Origin: Faucicola sp048551375
GTDB lineage: Bacteria > Pseudomonadota > Gammaproteobacteria > Pseudomonadales > Moraxellaceae
DNA length: 64,000 nt
Assembly (NCBI RefSeq): GCF_048551375.1
Contig: NZ_JBLYZJ010000012.1
Coordinates: 1-64,000, forward strand
Direction of reading: 5' to 3'
Of the stretch, positions 49,127 to 58,424 are shown piece by piece. Within the stretch, counting starts at the first letter, position 1. Each line of letters begins with the position of its first letter. The translations under genes were made by a program, and so were the position numbers. Under the pieces are notes generated by a model. It made no database searches. It saw nothing but the letters and a program-made list of their open reading frames with translations, and was not told the origin of the DNA.

Positions 49127-51928
49127 TTACAGGGTGCGTTTAACTTCATGGATTTCAAAGACTTCGATTTTATCGCCTGCTTTGACTTCATAGCCTTTTA
49201 CCGCTAGACCACATTCCATACCTGCACGTACTTCATTGACATCGTCTTTAAAACGGCGAAGTGATTGCAGTTGACCTGTAAATACCACTTGGTCATCACG
49301 CAGTACACGAATCGGCTTATTACGGATAATATTGCCTTCCATGACCATACAACCTGCGGCATAACCAAAGCGACTTGAATGGAATACTTCACGCACTTCA
49401 GCAATACCCAAGATTTGTTCACGGTGTTCTGGGGCTAATAGACCGCTCATGGCAGCTTTAACATCGTCAATCAAGCCATAAATCACGCTGTAATAGCGAA
49501 TGTCCAGTCCTGATTCATCGGCTTTGCGTTTGGCGGCATTGTCGGCACGCACATTAAAGCCCAATAGTACCGCTTCGCTAGATTCGGCAAGTACCACATC
49601 CGATTCTGAAATAGGGCCTACGCCTGATGAAATGACTTTAACTTTCACTTCATCGGTAGATAGTTCATCCAATGAGGCAAGCAATGCTTCCAATGAACCA
49701 CGCACATCGGTTTTGAGAATCAAATTTACTGATGGTAGTTTGGCATCGTTCATTTGGTCAAAGAGATTTTCAAGACGTGATTTGGCTTGACGCTCAAGCA
49801 CTTTTTCACGCTCACGCACGGTACGGTATTCAGCGACTTCACGGGCTTTTTTCTCATCATCCACCACCATGAACTCACTACCTGCCATTGGGGTGTCTGG
49901 TAAACCGAGAATTTCAACAGGAATTGAAGGGCCTGCCGTGGTAATACGTTGACCATTTTCATCGGTCATCGCACGCACACGCCCATAATATTCGCCTGCC
50001 AATACCAAATCACCTTGGTTTAGCGTACCTTGTTTGACCAATACGCTGACCACTGCACCACGACCTTTTTCAAGGCGAGATTCGATAACGACACCTTGAG
50101 CAGCACCGTCAGTGGCAACTTCAAGTTCCATGACTTCGGCTTGTAGGTGAATCACTTCAAGTAATTCGTCAATGCCTTGACCTGTTAACGCTGATACTTT
50201 AACAATCGGTGTATCACCGCCCCATTCTTCTGGCACGACTTCTTTGGTGGTCAATTCGTTCATCACACGGTCAGGGTCGGCACTGTCTTTGTCCATTTTG
50301 TTAATGGCAACGATAATCGGTGTACCTGCGGCACGAGCATGGTCAATTGCTTCGGCAGTTTGAGGCATCAAGCCATCATCGGCAGCCACGACCAATACCA
50401 CGATATCAGTGGCTTTTGCACCACGAGAACGCATCGCAGTAAAGGCGGCGTGACCGGGGGTGTCAAGGAAGGTGATAACGCCTTGGTCAGTTTCAACATG
50501 GTATGCACCAATGTGCTGTGTAATACCACCTGCTTCACCTGATGCCACTTTGGTTGAGCGGATTTTGTCAAGCAATGAGGTTTTACCGTGGTCAACGTGA
50601 CCCATGATGGTGACGACAGGCGGACGAGATTGAATATTACTACTCTTTTCGCCCACCGCTTCACGCAGTGAGTCTTCAACTTGGGTCGAGCTGACCAACA
50701 CAGGGTTATGACCGAGTTCTTCGACCAATAACGCAGCGGTTTCTTGGTCAATGGCTTCGCTTTCACGTGCCAATTCACCCATTTTCATCAGCATTTTGAC
50801 CACTTCACGTGCCTTGATTGCCATTTTTTGAGCAAGGTCAGATACGATGATGGTTTCGCCAATTTCAACGTTATGTACGATTTTTTCCACAGGTTTTTCA
50901 AACTTATGTTTGTTTGCCTGTGAGGATTTTAGCCCACGACTGCGGTTCTTGATTTCCTGTTCGCCATCATCATCACGGCGACGACGGCGGTTTTTGTTGG
51001 CAGAGGTGGTTGAGCCACGTTTGATTTCACGGCGTTCTTGTTCAAATGAGTCTTCAAGTGCCGCTCCGACTAGACCTTCAGCCAAGGGTTCATCCTTGCC
51101 ACGTACCACAGTGGTAGTGGTTGGTTCGGTGTCATTGGCGTATTTGCTTGCCATCTGACGCATTTGCTCTAAAGTGCGTTGTTGAGCTTCTTCCGCTGAT
51201 TTACGGCGACTTTCAGCTTCCAACTTACGTAAGCGTTCTTCTTCCGCTTCACGGGCTTTGCGTTCAGCATCGCTTTCTTTTTTCACATCTGCTTTTTTGA
51301 CAGGTTTTGCAGGTGTAGTGGCTTTTTTGTCGCCTTTACGCACTTCGACCGATACACTGCTGACCGCAGAGGTCGAGCTATCTTCTGTTTTGCCTTTACG
51401 CACTACGACACTGCTAGTCGTGACACTGCTGTCATTGCTGTCTTTTTTACCACCGCCCAAATTGGCACGCATGGCAGCAAGGGTCGCTTGCTGACGTTGT
51501 TCGGCTTCCTTTTTGGCTTGCTCTTTGGCTTGTTGCTCTTTGGCTTTTTGTTCTGCTAGGGCTTTGGCTTTTTCAGCTTTTTCAACAGCAGCTTGCTTTT
51601 GGGCTTCAAGTTCTTGGGCCATTTTTTCTGGGTTGGGTTTTTCAAACACGACTTTTTTACGTCTTTCTACTTCAACGTTTTTCGCTTTACCAGACGTACC
51701 TGTGACTTTAGCAGTCGAGGTTTGTTTGCGGTTAATGCTGATGCGAGATTTTTCTTGTTCGCCGTGGCTGTGTTTTAGATACGCCACGAGCTGTTCTTGT
51801 TCCCGTTCGGTGACGATGTCGTTATCGCCACGAGCAGGCAGACCAGCATCAACCAGTTGTTTTTTGATTGCATCAACGGTCGTATTTTTGCTCATTTCTG
51901 CAAGTTCTTTGACGGTTTTATCTGCCAT
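49127..51928 (-). CDS. infB: Translation initiation factor IF-2
   Basis: The GTPase that places initiator tRNA on the 30S subunit. The 933 residues begin with the IF2N fold (MADKTVKELAEMSKNTTVDAIKKQL), then a long charged Lys/Glu/Ala linker, a second IF2N region (about 340-400) and the G domain: GHVDHGKTS, DTPGHAAFTAMR and NKMDK. The C1/C2 domains end in GMECGLAVKGYEVKAGDKIEVFE. It follows nusA by 13 bases. Confidence 0.98.
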   Translation of the reverse strand: MADKTVKELAEMSKNTTVDAIKKQLVDAGLPARGDNDIVTEREQEQLVAYLKHSHGEQEKSRISINRKQTSTAKVTGTSGKAKNVEVERRKKVVFEKPNPEKMAQELEAQKQAAVEKAEKAKALAEQKAKEQQAKEQAKKEAEQRQQATLAAMRANLGGGKKDSNDSSVTTSSVVVRKGKTEDSSTSAVSSVSVEVRKGDKKATTPAKPVKKADVKKESDAERKAREAEEERLRKLEAESRRKSAEEAQQRTLEQMRQMASKYANDTEPTTTTVVRGKDEPLAEGLVGAALEDSFEQERREIKRGSTTSANKNRRRRRDDDGEQEIKNRSRGLKSSQANKHKFEKPVEKIVHNVEIGETIIVSDLAQKMAIKAREVVKMLMKMGELARESEAIDQETAALLVEELGHNPVLVSSTQVEDSLREAVGEKSSNIQSRPPVVTIMGHVDHGKTSLLDKIRSTKVASGEAGGITQHIGAYHVETDQGVITFLDTPGHAAFTAMRSRGAKATDIVVLVVAADDGLMPQTAEAIDHARAAGTPIIVAINKMDKDSADPDRVMNELTTKEVVPEEWGGDTPIVKVSALTGQGIDELLEVIHLQAEVMELEVATDGAAQGVVIESRLEKGRGAVVSVLVKQGTLNQGDLVLAGEYYGRVRAMTDENGQRITTAGPSIPVEILGLPDTPMAGSEFMVVDDEKKAREVAEYRTVREREKVLERQAKSRLENLFDQMNDAKLPSVNLILKTDVRGSLEALLASLDELSTDEVKVKVISSGVGPISESDVVLAESSEAVLLGFNVRADNAAKRKADESGLDIRYYSVIYGLIDDVKAAMSGLLAPEHREQILGIAEVREVFHSSRFGYAAGCMVMEGNIIRNKPIRVLRDDQVVFTGQLQSLRRFKDDVNEVRAGMECGLAVKGYEVKAGDKIEVFEIHEVKRTL

Positions 51929-51941
51929 TCATACACCTTTA

Positions 51942-53426
51942 TTATTCGTTAAACCATGATTCACGAGCTTTCATAATCAACTCACCTGCGGTTTTTTCGT
52001 CCAAGCCTTCGATGTCTTGAATGTCAAAAATGGCTTGTTCTGCAAGGTCATCAAGGGTGATAACATCACGTTCGGCAAGTTTGTACGCCCATGCGGCAGT
52101 CATGCCTTCCATGTTAAGGAGTTCTGGGCTTGGCTCTTTGATATTTTGTTGTTTGACCAATTCATCGGCAATTACCGCTTCTTTGGCACGCTCTTGAATG
52201 GCATCAATGGCTTCATCGTCTAAACCGTCAATGTCATAAAATGTTTCGGCTGGTACATAGGCAACTTCCTCAAGGGTCGTAAAGCCGATATCAACCAAGG
52301 CTTGGGCAAGGTCTTCGTCTACTTCTAGGCGATGGTAGAATAAATCACGATAGACTTTGGTTTCGGTTTCTTGTTTGGCGTTGTATTCGTCTTCAAGCAT
52401 CATATTGAGGCGATAGCCTGTCAACTCAGAAGCCAAACGCACGTTTTGCCCTTGTGAGCCAATGGCACGAGCCAATTGGTCATTGGTGGCGAAAATAATA
52501 TCGGCAATTTTGGTATCTTCATCAAGGATGATACGGTCAACGTCCGCAGGCTCTAAGGCACTGATGATGTATTGGACAGGATCATCTGACCACACTACCA
52601 CATCAATGCGTTCGCCTTCAAGTTCTTGCTGTACCGCTTGGATACGTGTGCCACGCATACCGATACACGCACCGACTGGGTCGATACGATGGTCATTGGT
52701 TTTAACCGAGATTTTCGCTCTTAAACCAGGTTGGCGAGCGACATCACGGATTTCGATGATTTGTTCGGCGATTTCTGGCACTTCTTTTTGCATCAAGGCA
52801 ATCAGCATTTGGGGTGAGGTGCGTGATAACACCAATTGAGCCCCACGATTGTCACGATTGACTTGCTCTAAAATTGCATTGATACGGCTTTTGGCACGTA
52901 ATTGCTCACGAGGTAACATCTTGTCACGAGGCAAATAACCTTCAACATTATCACCCAAATCAATGATATAGCCATCACGAGCAGGTTTTTTGACCTCACC
53001 TGTAATCATCTCGCCCACACGAGGTTCAAACGCATCTGCGACCAATGAACGCTCGGCTTCACGGATTTTTTGGATAATCACCTGTTTGGCTTGGGTGGCA
53101 GCGATACGACCAAATTCAATGGACTCGATTTGTTCTTCTTTGACATCACCGATTTTCCACTCATCTTGGTCTAAATCAGTAATGGCAAGTTGGCAAGCGG
53201 GCATTTCGTGGTCTTCATCAGCAACCACTGTCCAAAAACGATAGGTGTCATAATCGCCTGTTTTGCGGTCGATATGCACACGAATTGCGACCTCAGGTTG
53301 CTCACTATAGACCTTTTTCTTGGTTGATACCACCAAGGCTTGCTCAATCGCCTCAAAAATATCTTCAGGGTTTAAGCCTTTTTCATTACTTACAGTTTCG
53401 ACAACTGTCAAAATTTCTCGATTCAT
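51942..53426 (-). CDS. nusA: Transcription termination/antitermination protein NusA
   Basis: Binds RNA polymerase and nascent RNA at pauses, terminators and rRNA antitermination sites. The 494 residues contain the N-terminal polymerase-binding domain, S1 (GEMITGEVKKPARDGYIIDLGDNVEGYLPR, quoted as GEMITGEV and NVEGYLPR) and two KH domains (GACIGMRGTRIQAV; AIGSQGQNVRLA). Two C-terminal acidic repeats (LVDIGFTTLEEVAYVP; AWAYKLAERDVITLDDLA) follow. It lies between rimP and infB, the standard order. Confidence 0.98.
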   Translation of the reverse strand: MNREILTVVETVSNEKGLNPEDIFEAIEQALVVSTKKKVYSEQPEVAIRVHIDRKTGDYDTYRFWTVVADEDHEMPACQLAITDLDQDEWKIGDVKEEQIESIEFGRIAATQAKQVIIQKIREAERSLVADAFEPRVGEMITGEVKKPARDGYIIDLGDNVEGYLPRDKMLPREQLRAKSRINAILEQVNRDNRGAQLVLSRTSPQMLIALMQKEVPEIAEQIIEIRDVARQPGLRAKISVKTNDHRIDPVGACIGMRGTRIQAVQQELEGERIDVVVWSDDPVQYIISALEPADVDRIILDEDTKIADIIFATNDQLARAIGSQGQNVRLASELTGYRLNMMLEDEYNAKQETETKVYRDLFYHRLEVDEDLAQALVDIGFTTLEEVAYVPAETFYDIDGLDDEAIDAIQERAKEAVIADELVKQQNIKEPSPELLNMEGMTAAWAYKLAERDVITLDDLAEQAIFDIQDIEGLDEKTAGELIMKARESWFNE

Positions 53427-53555
53427 TTAATCACCTACGGTTAGCTATTTTTGTTAAACATCATCATGTTAACAAAAGACTGAATAAGCAAAAGGTTTTA
53501 ACCCTGCACAACGAGTAAAATTTAGTCGTTATTTAAATTGGTTAATATTGATAGG

Positions 53556-54050
53556 TTAAAATTGATACACCAAATTGGCTTTATCAATATTATCCAACAC
53601 CACGCTGATAAGCTCATTGTCTGCCTGAATGCTCAACTGCTTATCATCAATGGCAGATAGCACGCCTGTCACTTTACGGCGTTTTTCTGTGCCTGCACCA
53701 ATCGCATGAATCAAACGCAAACTGATGGTTTGTCCCACATAATCATGTAATTGATTGGCAGAAAAGAACGAACGGTCAAGCCCTGGGGAAGACACCTCAA
53801 GCATGTATTCACCTGCAATCGGGTCATGGACATCGAGTACGCCACTGACTTGATGGGTCACGGCAGCACAATCCTCAATGGTCACCTGCTGACCCCCTGC
53901 TTTATCCTCAGGCAATGACTCAATATAAATACGTAACAGCGATTTACGCCCTTGGGGAACAAACTCAATTCCCCACAAACTCACATCACAAGCGGTCACC
54001 GCTGGCTCAATAATTTGGGTCAACTCAGCGACTTTAGTTGATAGTTTCAT
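53556..54050 (-). CDS. rimP: Ribosome maturation factor RimP
   Basis: Assists 30S assembly. The 164 residues show LWGIEFVPQGRKSLLRIYIE, the DCAAVTHQVSGVLDVHDPIAGEYMLEVSSPGLDR block (quoted as DCAAVTHQVS and YMLEVSSPGLDR) and the C-terminal Sm-like domain. It is the first protein gene of the nusA operon and lies 215 bases after tRNA-fMet, matching the metY-rimP-nusA-infB order of enterobacteria. Confidence 0.96.
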   Translation of the reverse strand: MKLSTKVAELTQIIEPAVTACDVSLWGIEFVPQGRKSLLRIYIESLPEDKAGGQQVTIEDCAAVTHQVSGVLDVHDPIAGEYMLEVSSPGLDRSFFSANQLHDYVGQTISLRLIHAIGAGTEKRRKVTGVLSAIDDKQLSIQADNELISVVLDNIDKANLVYQF

Positions 54051-54166
54051 GTCTTTTTTTGGCTTCCTAAAAGCTTTTTAAGTTAAAGGTGAATGTATTC
54101 ATGGTATGTTGAATCACGATAAGGGTTAATCTAGCAAAAAAAATGCAATTGATAAACCGATAGATA

Positions 54167-54198
54167 CAAAAAAACCCACAAACAAATTGGTGGGCTTT
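54167..54198 (-). terminator. Terminator-like hairpin between tRNA-fMet and rimP
   Basis: On the minus strand GCCCACC-AATTTGTTT-GTGGGTTTTTTT forms a 5-bp GC-rich stem and a run of seven T. It would end the tRNA transcript or reduce read-through into rimP. Confidence 0.65.
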
Positions 54199-54265
54199 TA
54201 ACTTAATAAAAGTGTGTAGAATTAAAAATTCGTATCAAATAACAAATTTTTAATTAACTAAAAAG

Positions 54266-54342
<77 letters not shown>

Positions 54343-54617
54343 ACAATTTAGAAGGCATATTCTAAAGATAATTCATATACTTGTCAAGGCTTATTTGAGT
54401 GATTTATTAAAAAAATATACTAACGCTCAAATTTTGGTGCGAATGGAGAGAGTACAACCTTCCATTCATATAGTACCATACCGTATCACATCACTAGATT
54501 CATCAATAAGTTGCATGATTTGGTTAAATCATACTGTTTCATGATGAACACTTAATCTCTGCTCTTTTGGTACACTGCATGGTACACTAAAAAAATTGGT
54601 TAGACAAGGAAATTAAT
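54343..54617 (+). promoter_or_regulatory. tRNA-integrase intergenic region with direct repeats
   Basis: This 275-base region should contain the attachment-site remnant and the integrase promoter. TGGTACACT occurs twice in a row (about 54569-54577 and 54582-54590), spaced 13 bases apart, and may be an arm-type integrase site or operator. AAGGAAATTAAT precedes the integrase ATG. No protein gene is supported; an open frame from 54284 overlaps the tRNA. Confidence 0.45.
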
Positions 54618-55982
54618 ATGTCAGAACGCAAAACTATAAGCACAGACCGTAGTATCAGTAGCCATAAAGCCGAAGATAAAGAATATTTGGTTGGGGTATC
54701 GCAACGACCAAATCTTTTTTTGATGGTACGACCCAATGGCACAAAGTCTTGGATTTTTCGTTACACTTCACCAATTAATGGTAAAAGACAACGAATCTCG
54801 CTTGGTGTTTATCCTAGCATATCTTTAGCTAGGGCAGGGGAGTTATGGCAAGAATATACCGAATTATTAAGCAAAAACATTGACCCCAAAAGTCACAGAG
54901 AACAAGTAAAGCAAAACATTATAGATGAGAATCGTAATACGTTTGATTACTTTTCACAGTGTTATTTTAAAACGATTGAATCAACACTTGCTGATAATAC
55001 AATTAATCGTAAGCGTAATCATATTGCGTTATTGTGTAGCTATCTAGGGGATATGCCGATTAGTGAAATCAGTTCACCTAAAATGTTGGAGGTATTATTA
55101 GATATCCAACAACATTCGCTACAAGCCAATGGTGTGCCTACTCAAAAGGCGGAGCGTTGTGCCAGTATTGCCAGTGATATATTTACCTATGCAATTACTA
55201 GAGGTCATTGTATCAACAATCCTGCTATGCTTATGAAAAGTCAATTGGATAAACCTCGTTATGGACATAGACCTGCGATTATTAAGCCTTTGGCGTTTGG
55301 ACAGTTATTGCGAGATATTGAATCTATTGCCAATAAGGTAGATGCTAATACAATCACCTCGCTACGTCTGTTACCCTTGTTATTTGTGCGTAATGGCGAT
55401 TTAAGGCATATGAAGTGGGGCGATATTGATTTTGAAGAGAGTAAATGGCGTTTTCAACCTATGAAAGGCAAGGGTAGGGAAAATATGGTTCATGAAATGG
55501 TTGTGCCTTTGTCAAAACAAGCCATTGAGATATTGAAGCATCATTATCAGTTTACGGGGCATACTGACTATGTTTTTCATAGTACATCAGCAAAAAAGAA
55601 AGGGGTTATTTCAGATGTAACTGCTAATAACCATTTAAAAGAACTGGGTTATAAAGACATCCATTGTGTGCATGGTTTTCGTGCAAGTGCCAAAACCATG
55701 CTACAAGAACAGCTAAAGTATCCTGCGGTCATTGTCGAAATGGGCTTGGGTCATATCACCAAAGACCAAAACGGCACAGCTTATGGACGATTTGAGTTTT
55801 TAGATGATAGAATCGAGATGATGCAAACATGGGCGGATTACCTAGATGCGTTACGCAATGAGGAAGATACCACACGCTTTAAAAATCGCTTACAAGGCAA
55901 TACCATCCAAGACCCTGCTAAAATGCTTGAGATACTTGCAAATCAGATGGGCAAAGAAAGTTTATTAAAATTATTAAATTGA
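54618..55982 (+). CDS. P4-type tyrosine recombinase (island integrase)
   Basis: The 454 residues have the DUF4102-like arm-binding domain (about 20-85; LFLMVRPNGTKSWIFRY, RISLGVYPSISLARA), a core-binding domain (about 105-205) and the catalytic domain. The catalytic residues are complete: Arg258 (FVRNGDLRHMKW), His352 and Arg355 (VHGFRASAKTM), His379 (GLGHI) and the nucleophile Tyr389 (GTAYGRFEF). The tail ending MQTWADYLD matches P4-like integrases. It is oriented away from tRNA-fMet and is probably functional. Confidence 0.93.
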   Translation: MSERKTISTDRSISSHKAEDKEYLVGVSQRPNLFLMVRPNGTKSWIFRYTSPINGKRQRISLGVYPSISLARAGELWQEYTELLSKNIDPKSHREQVKQNIIDENRNTFDYFSQCYFKTIESTLADNTINRKRNHIALLCSYLGDMPISEISSPKMLEVLLDIQQHSLQANGVPTQKAERCASIASDIFTYAITRGHCINNPAMLMKSQLDKPRYGHRPAIIKPLAFGQLLRDIESIANKVDANTITSLRLLPLLFVRNGDLRHMKWGDIDFEESKWRFQPMKGKGRENMVHEMVVPLSKQAIEILKHHYQFTGHTDYVFHSTSAKKKGVISDVTANNHLKELGYKDIHCVHGFRASAKTMLQEQLKYPAVIVEMGLGHITKDQNGTAYGRFEFLDDRIEMMQTWADYLDALRNEEDTTRFKNRLQGNTIQDPAKMLEILANQMGKESLLKLLN

Positions 55983-56053
55983 TTATTTATTAAAAATTAA
56001 TAAAATATACAGTATTTATAAAAAACTTTATTTCTTCTTTTTAGTGTTGAGTA

Positions 56054-56296
56054 TGCAACATAAATTACTGACTAATATCAATAATTTGTACAATCTAAGC
56101 AGTAGCTATTTTATTGTTGGCGTGGCAGAAGAAAACAGCAGAACTAAATTTCCCAATTTTTGAAATGGATGATGAACATAGCTACTTTTTGATTAGCTTG
56201 CCGATTCATGAGGATTGTTTGACCGATATAAATATTGCCGTACAAGATAGCAGACAAGTCACCATACAAGATAATCACATTACCCAAACATTTTAA
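56054..56296 (+). pseudogene. Possible remnant of an AlbA/HATPase-type gene
   Basis: From the ATG at 56054 one frame reads MQHKLLTNINNLYN, then SSSYFIVGVAEENSRTK, reminiscent of an AlbA domain strand, and stops after 36 codons. An adjacent frame (TTG at 56114) reads AELNFPIFEMDDEHSYFLIS and continues to 56296, resembling the C-terminal end of HATPase-type RecG-like proteins. Together they look like the two ends of a gene with the middle deleted. Both resemblances are weak and the region may be non-coding. Confidence 0.3.
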
Positions 56297-56309
56297 TGTG
56301 TTAGTCCAA

Positions 56310-56366
56310 ACCTAATCTGACAAGCCTACCTTCTCTTTATGAATATCTGTCAGATGAGGTTTGAAT
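56310..56366. terminator. Long hairpin between the remnant and the patatin gene
   Basis: AACCTAATCTGACA and TGTCAGATGAGGTT pair over 14 positions with one mismatch around a loop of about 26 bases. It sits directly downstream of the patatin gene stop on the minus strand. There is no strong T-run, so it may be an end-of-operon RNA hairpin rather than a classic terminator. Confidence 0.5.
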
Positions 56367-56380
56367 TATTACAGTATGTC

Positions 56381-57445
56381 TTACTTACTCGCTCTTAATC
56401 TTGCCATTGCGTTTTCTAAATTTTGACTACTGTCACTATTTCCAACTTCTTTTAACCGCTCGGTACTATCACGCATGGCATATAGACTACCTAAACTTGC
56501 TTGTACTTTCTTAAATGTTGTTATAGCATCTTGATAGCCTGTTTGAATAAGTTTAGTAACGGTGGCTTCAGAAAAATCCAACATTGCCCCAAAACCACCC
56601 ATATCAATACTTGGGCGAATCTCAATAATACTTGCTTCGGGAAAATCATGCCGATGCCATAATGACGTACCATCGAGATGAACTACTACAATATGTTTAC
56701 AACCTGCTTTGATAAGGGGTTCAATCGGTGTATTACCTTGTGACTTTATCATGCCACCTTGACCACCATCTGTATAGCGTGATTGGTTTTCATCTTGATA
56801 GGCTTTAAACAGCAAAGGTAAGGCAGAAGAAGCCAAAATAGTTTCTTTTTGTTGTTCAAGTGGCAAGGATTGAATATGACGAAACTCTGATGAATGGTTA
56901 TTTATACCCAATATTTCAGTTTGAAAGCCATCTTTAATTCCCATATAAAAATCGGTCAATGCTTTACCATTATGGGTCTGTGGGAATATTGATACATACA
57001 AAGGAATGGATTTTTGAAGGTGTGACAAATCCAAATATTCCTGTAGCAAATCCTGTAAGACATCATCTTTGATAATACTTTCAACTTCTAAGTTTTGAAC
57101 CAATGTTGTTGCGATACCAATAGGGTTGCTAAATTTTAAACCCGCCGAAACTAAAAATGTGATGTAGCCTAGTGATTGCTTCGGTGATAAATCAAATCTA
57201 ACCCCCCTCACTCCAAACTGTATAGGGTTTTGCTCGGGGAGTACACGCCATACGTTTTTCATGCGTGTAATGCCTTCATTGAGATTAGGGGCAGAAGCTA
57301 AAATTGCCCCATTTAATGCACCAATACTTGCTCCAGCAATCATATCCACTGGGATATTCAATTCTTGCATCGCCTGCATAACACCAACGTGATACGCACC
57401 TTTTGCCCCACCGCCTGACAATACCAATCCAATTTTATCATTCAT
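56381..57445 (-). CDS. Patatin-like phospholipase
   Basis: A 354-residue Ser-Asp dyad lipase. The oxyanion loop is LSGGGAKGAYHVGV (GGGAKG at 11-16), the nucleophile Ser40 is in GASIG, and the acid Asp226 is in YTDGGQGG. It has no signal peptide, so it would act on the bacterium's own membrane lipids from inside. It follows the RdcB-like gene by 12 bases and is the last gene of the cluster. Patatins serve as membrane-degrading effectors in CBASS and other defence systems. No nucleotide cyclase is present here, so activation would have to come from the GTPase partners (inference). Confidence 0.9.
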   Translation of the reverse strand: MNDKIGLVLSGGGAKGAYHVGVMQAMQELNIPVDMIAGASIGALNGAILASAPNLNEGITRMKNVWRVLPEQNPIQFGVRGVRFDLSPKQSLGYITFLVSAGLKFSNPIGIATTLVQNLEVESIIKDDVLQDLLQEYLDLSHLQKSIPLYVSIFPQTHNGKALTDFYMGIKDGFQTEILGINNHSSEFRHIQSLPLEQQKETILASSALPLLFKAYQDENQSRYTDGGQGGMIKSQGNTPIEPLIKAGCKHIVVVHLDGTSLWHRHDFPEASIIEIRPSIDMGGFGAMLDFSEATVTKLIQTGYQDAITTFKKVQASLGSLYAMRDSTERLKEVGNSDSSQNLENAMARLRASK

Positions 57446-57457
57446 CGTTTTTATCCC

Positions 57458-58354
57458 TTATGCCACAAATATATTTTGCATCATGCGTTGGCTTACTCGA
57501 TTGATATCAATCATTTCAATTACTAGGTCATCATATTCTTCTACGTTCTCTGTTAGCATGGGGAGTTGTGTTGCTGTGAATACCATTGGGGAATGTTTAG
57601 GATTTTTCCAACTCCAATCTCCTTGATATTGTAAGGCGTACTGCATATCTTGGGTACTTGCACGATGAGCGGTTGGTTCTAGCCATTGTTTTTTTAGGAA
57701 GTCGTCAGTGGCATTTTTATGAAGTAGTGATTTTTGTATTGTGATGATTTTATTTTTAAGTGTATTAAGCTCTTGTTCACGCTCAGTAGGATTTAACTGT
57801 TGCAAGAACAGCCCAAAATCGCCCCACTTTAAAGTATCTAAGACTAAAAAACACTGACCCATTGGTGATAGCTCGACATATTGCTCTGCTTCCCACGCAC
57901 TGAGGACATTTTGTAATTGTCTATCTGCTCTATCTGACCACTCTAGACGGTCAATACGAGATGAAAGCTGATGATTGATTTCTTGCACCTGTTCTTGTAA
58001 GTCAGCGACAAAATGAGCGATTTCTGCGACATTATTTTGTGTTTGGCTCAAAGCAGTATTAAGCGTCATGATGGCATTAGCATGGGCTTGTTGATGTTGG
58101 GAGATTTCTTGAAAATACCCTTGGCAAGCCTCCAATCCAGCAATGACATGGTCATTGATGTTTTCTTGAGCCATTTGGGTTTTGCCATTCAAGATGTGAA
58201 AATTACGTTTGAAAAAACTTTGTGATACTTCTTTTTGGTGCTGATTGAGGCGATTAGCGACATCTAGTCCATTGACAAAGTCGATAACCATTTTATCTTT
58301 TAGGTAAGGGAAAGTTTCGTTTATTTTGTCAAGATGAATAGGGGCTAGTTGCAT
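57458..58354 (-). CDS. RdcB (YjcZ)-like partner of a dynamin-like GTPase
   Basis: A 298-residue cytosolic protein. A helical/coiled-coil stretch covers about 70-145 (ALSQTQNNVAEIAHFVADLQ, QEINHQLSSRIDRLEWSDRA). A mixed domain follows with SPMGQCFLVLDTLKWGDFGLFL and a C-terminal VEEYDDLVIEMIDINRVSQR. In E. coli yjcZ (rdcB) lies beside the dynamin-like yjdA (rdcA/crfC), and together they act on the diguanylate cyclase DgcE. The assignment rests on this pairing and remembered family resemblance. The start follows AAGGAGC. Confidence 0.7.
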   Translation of the reverse strand: MQLAPIHLDKINETFPYLKDKMVIDFVNGLDVANRLNQHQKEVSQSFFKRNFHILNGKTQMAQENINDHVIAGLEACQGYFQEISQHQQAHANAIMTLNTALSQTQNNVAEIAHFVADLQEQVQEINHQLSSRIDRLEWSDRADRQLQNVLSAWEAEQYVELSPMGQCFLVLDTLKWGDFGLFLQQLNPTEREQELNTLKNKIITIQKSLLHKNATDDFLKKQWLEPTAHRASTQDMQYALQYQGDWSWKNPKHSPMVFTATQLPMLTENVEEYDDLVIEMIDINRVSQRMMQNIFVA

Positions 58355-58375
58355 GGGTTGCTCCTTGATACGCCA

Positions 58376-58406
58376 AAACTATCCTATAAGCTATAGGATA
58401 GTTTTC
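58376..58406. terminator. Perfect hairpin between the RdcA-like and RdcB-like genes
   Basis: AAAACTATCCTATA and TATAGGATAGTTTT form a perfect 14-bp stem with a 3-base loop. On the minus strand it comes 18 bases after the GTPase stop and is followed by TTTT and then the RdcB ribosome site. It could act as a leaky terminator, an mRNA-stabilising 3' end, or both. Confidence 0.65.
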
Positions 58407-58424
58407 GTATGCTTTTGTTATTAT

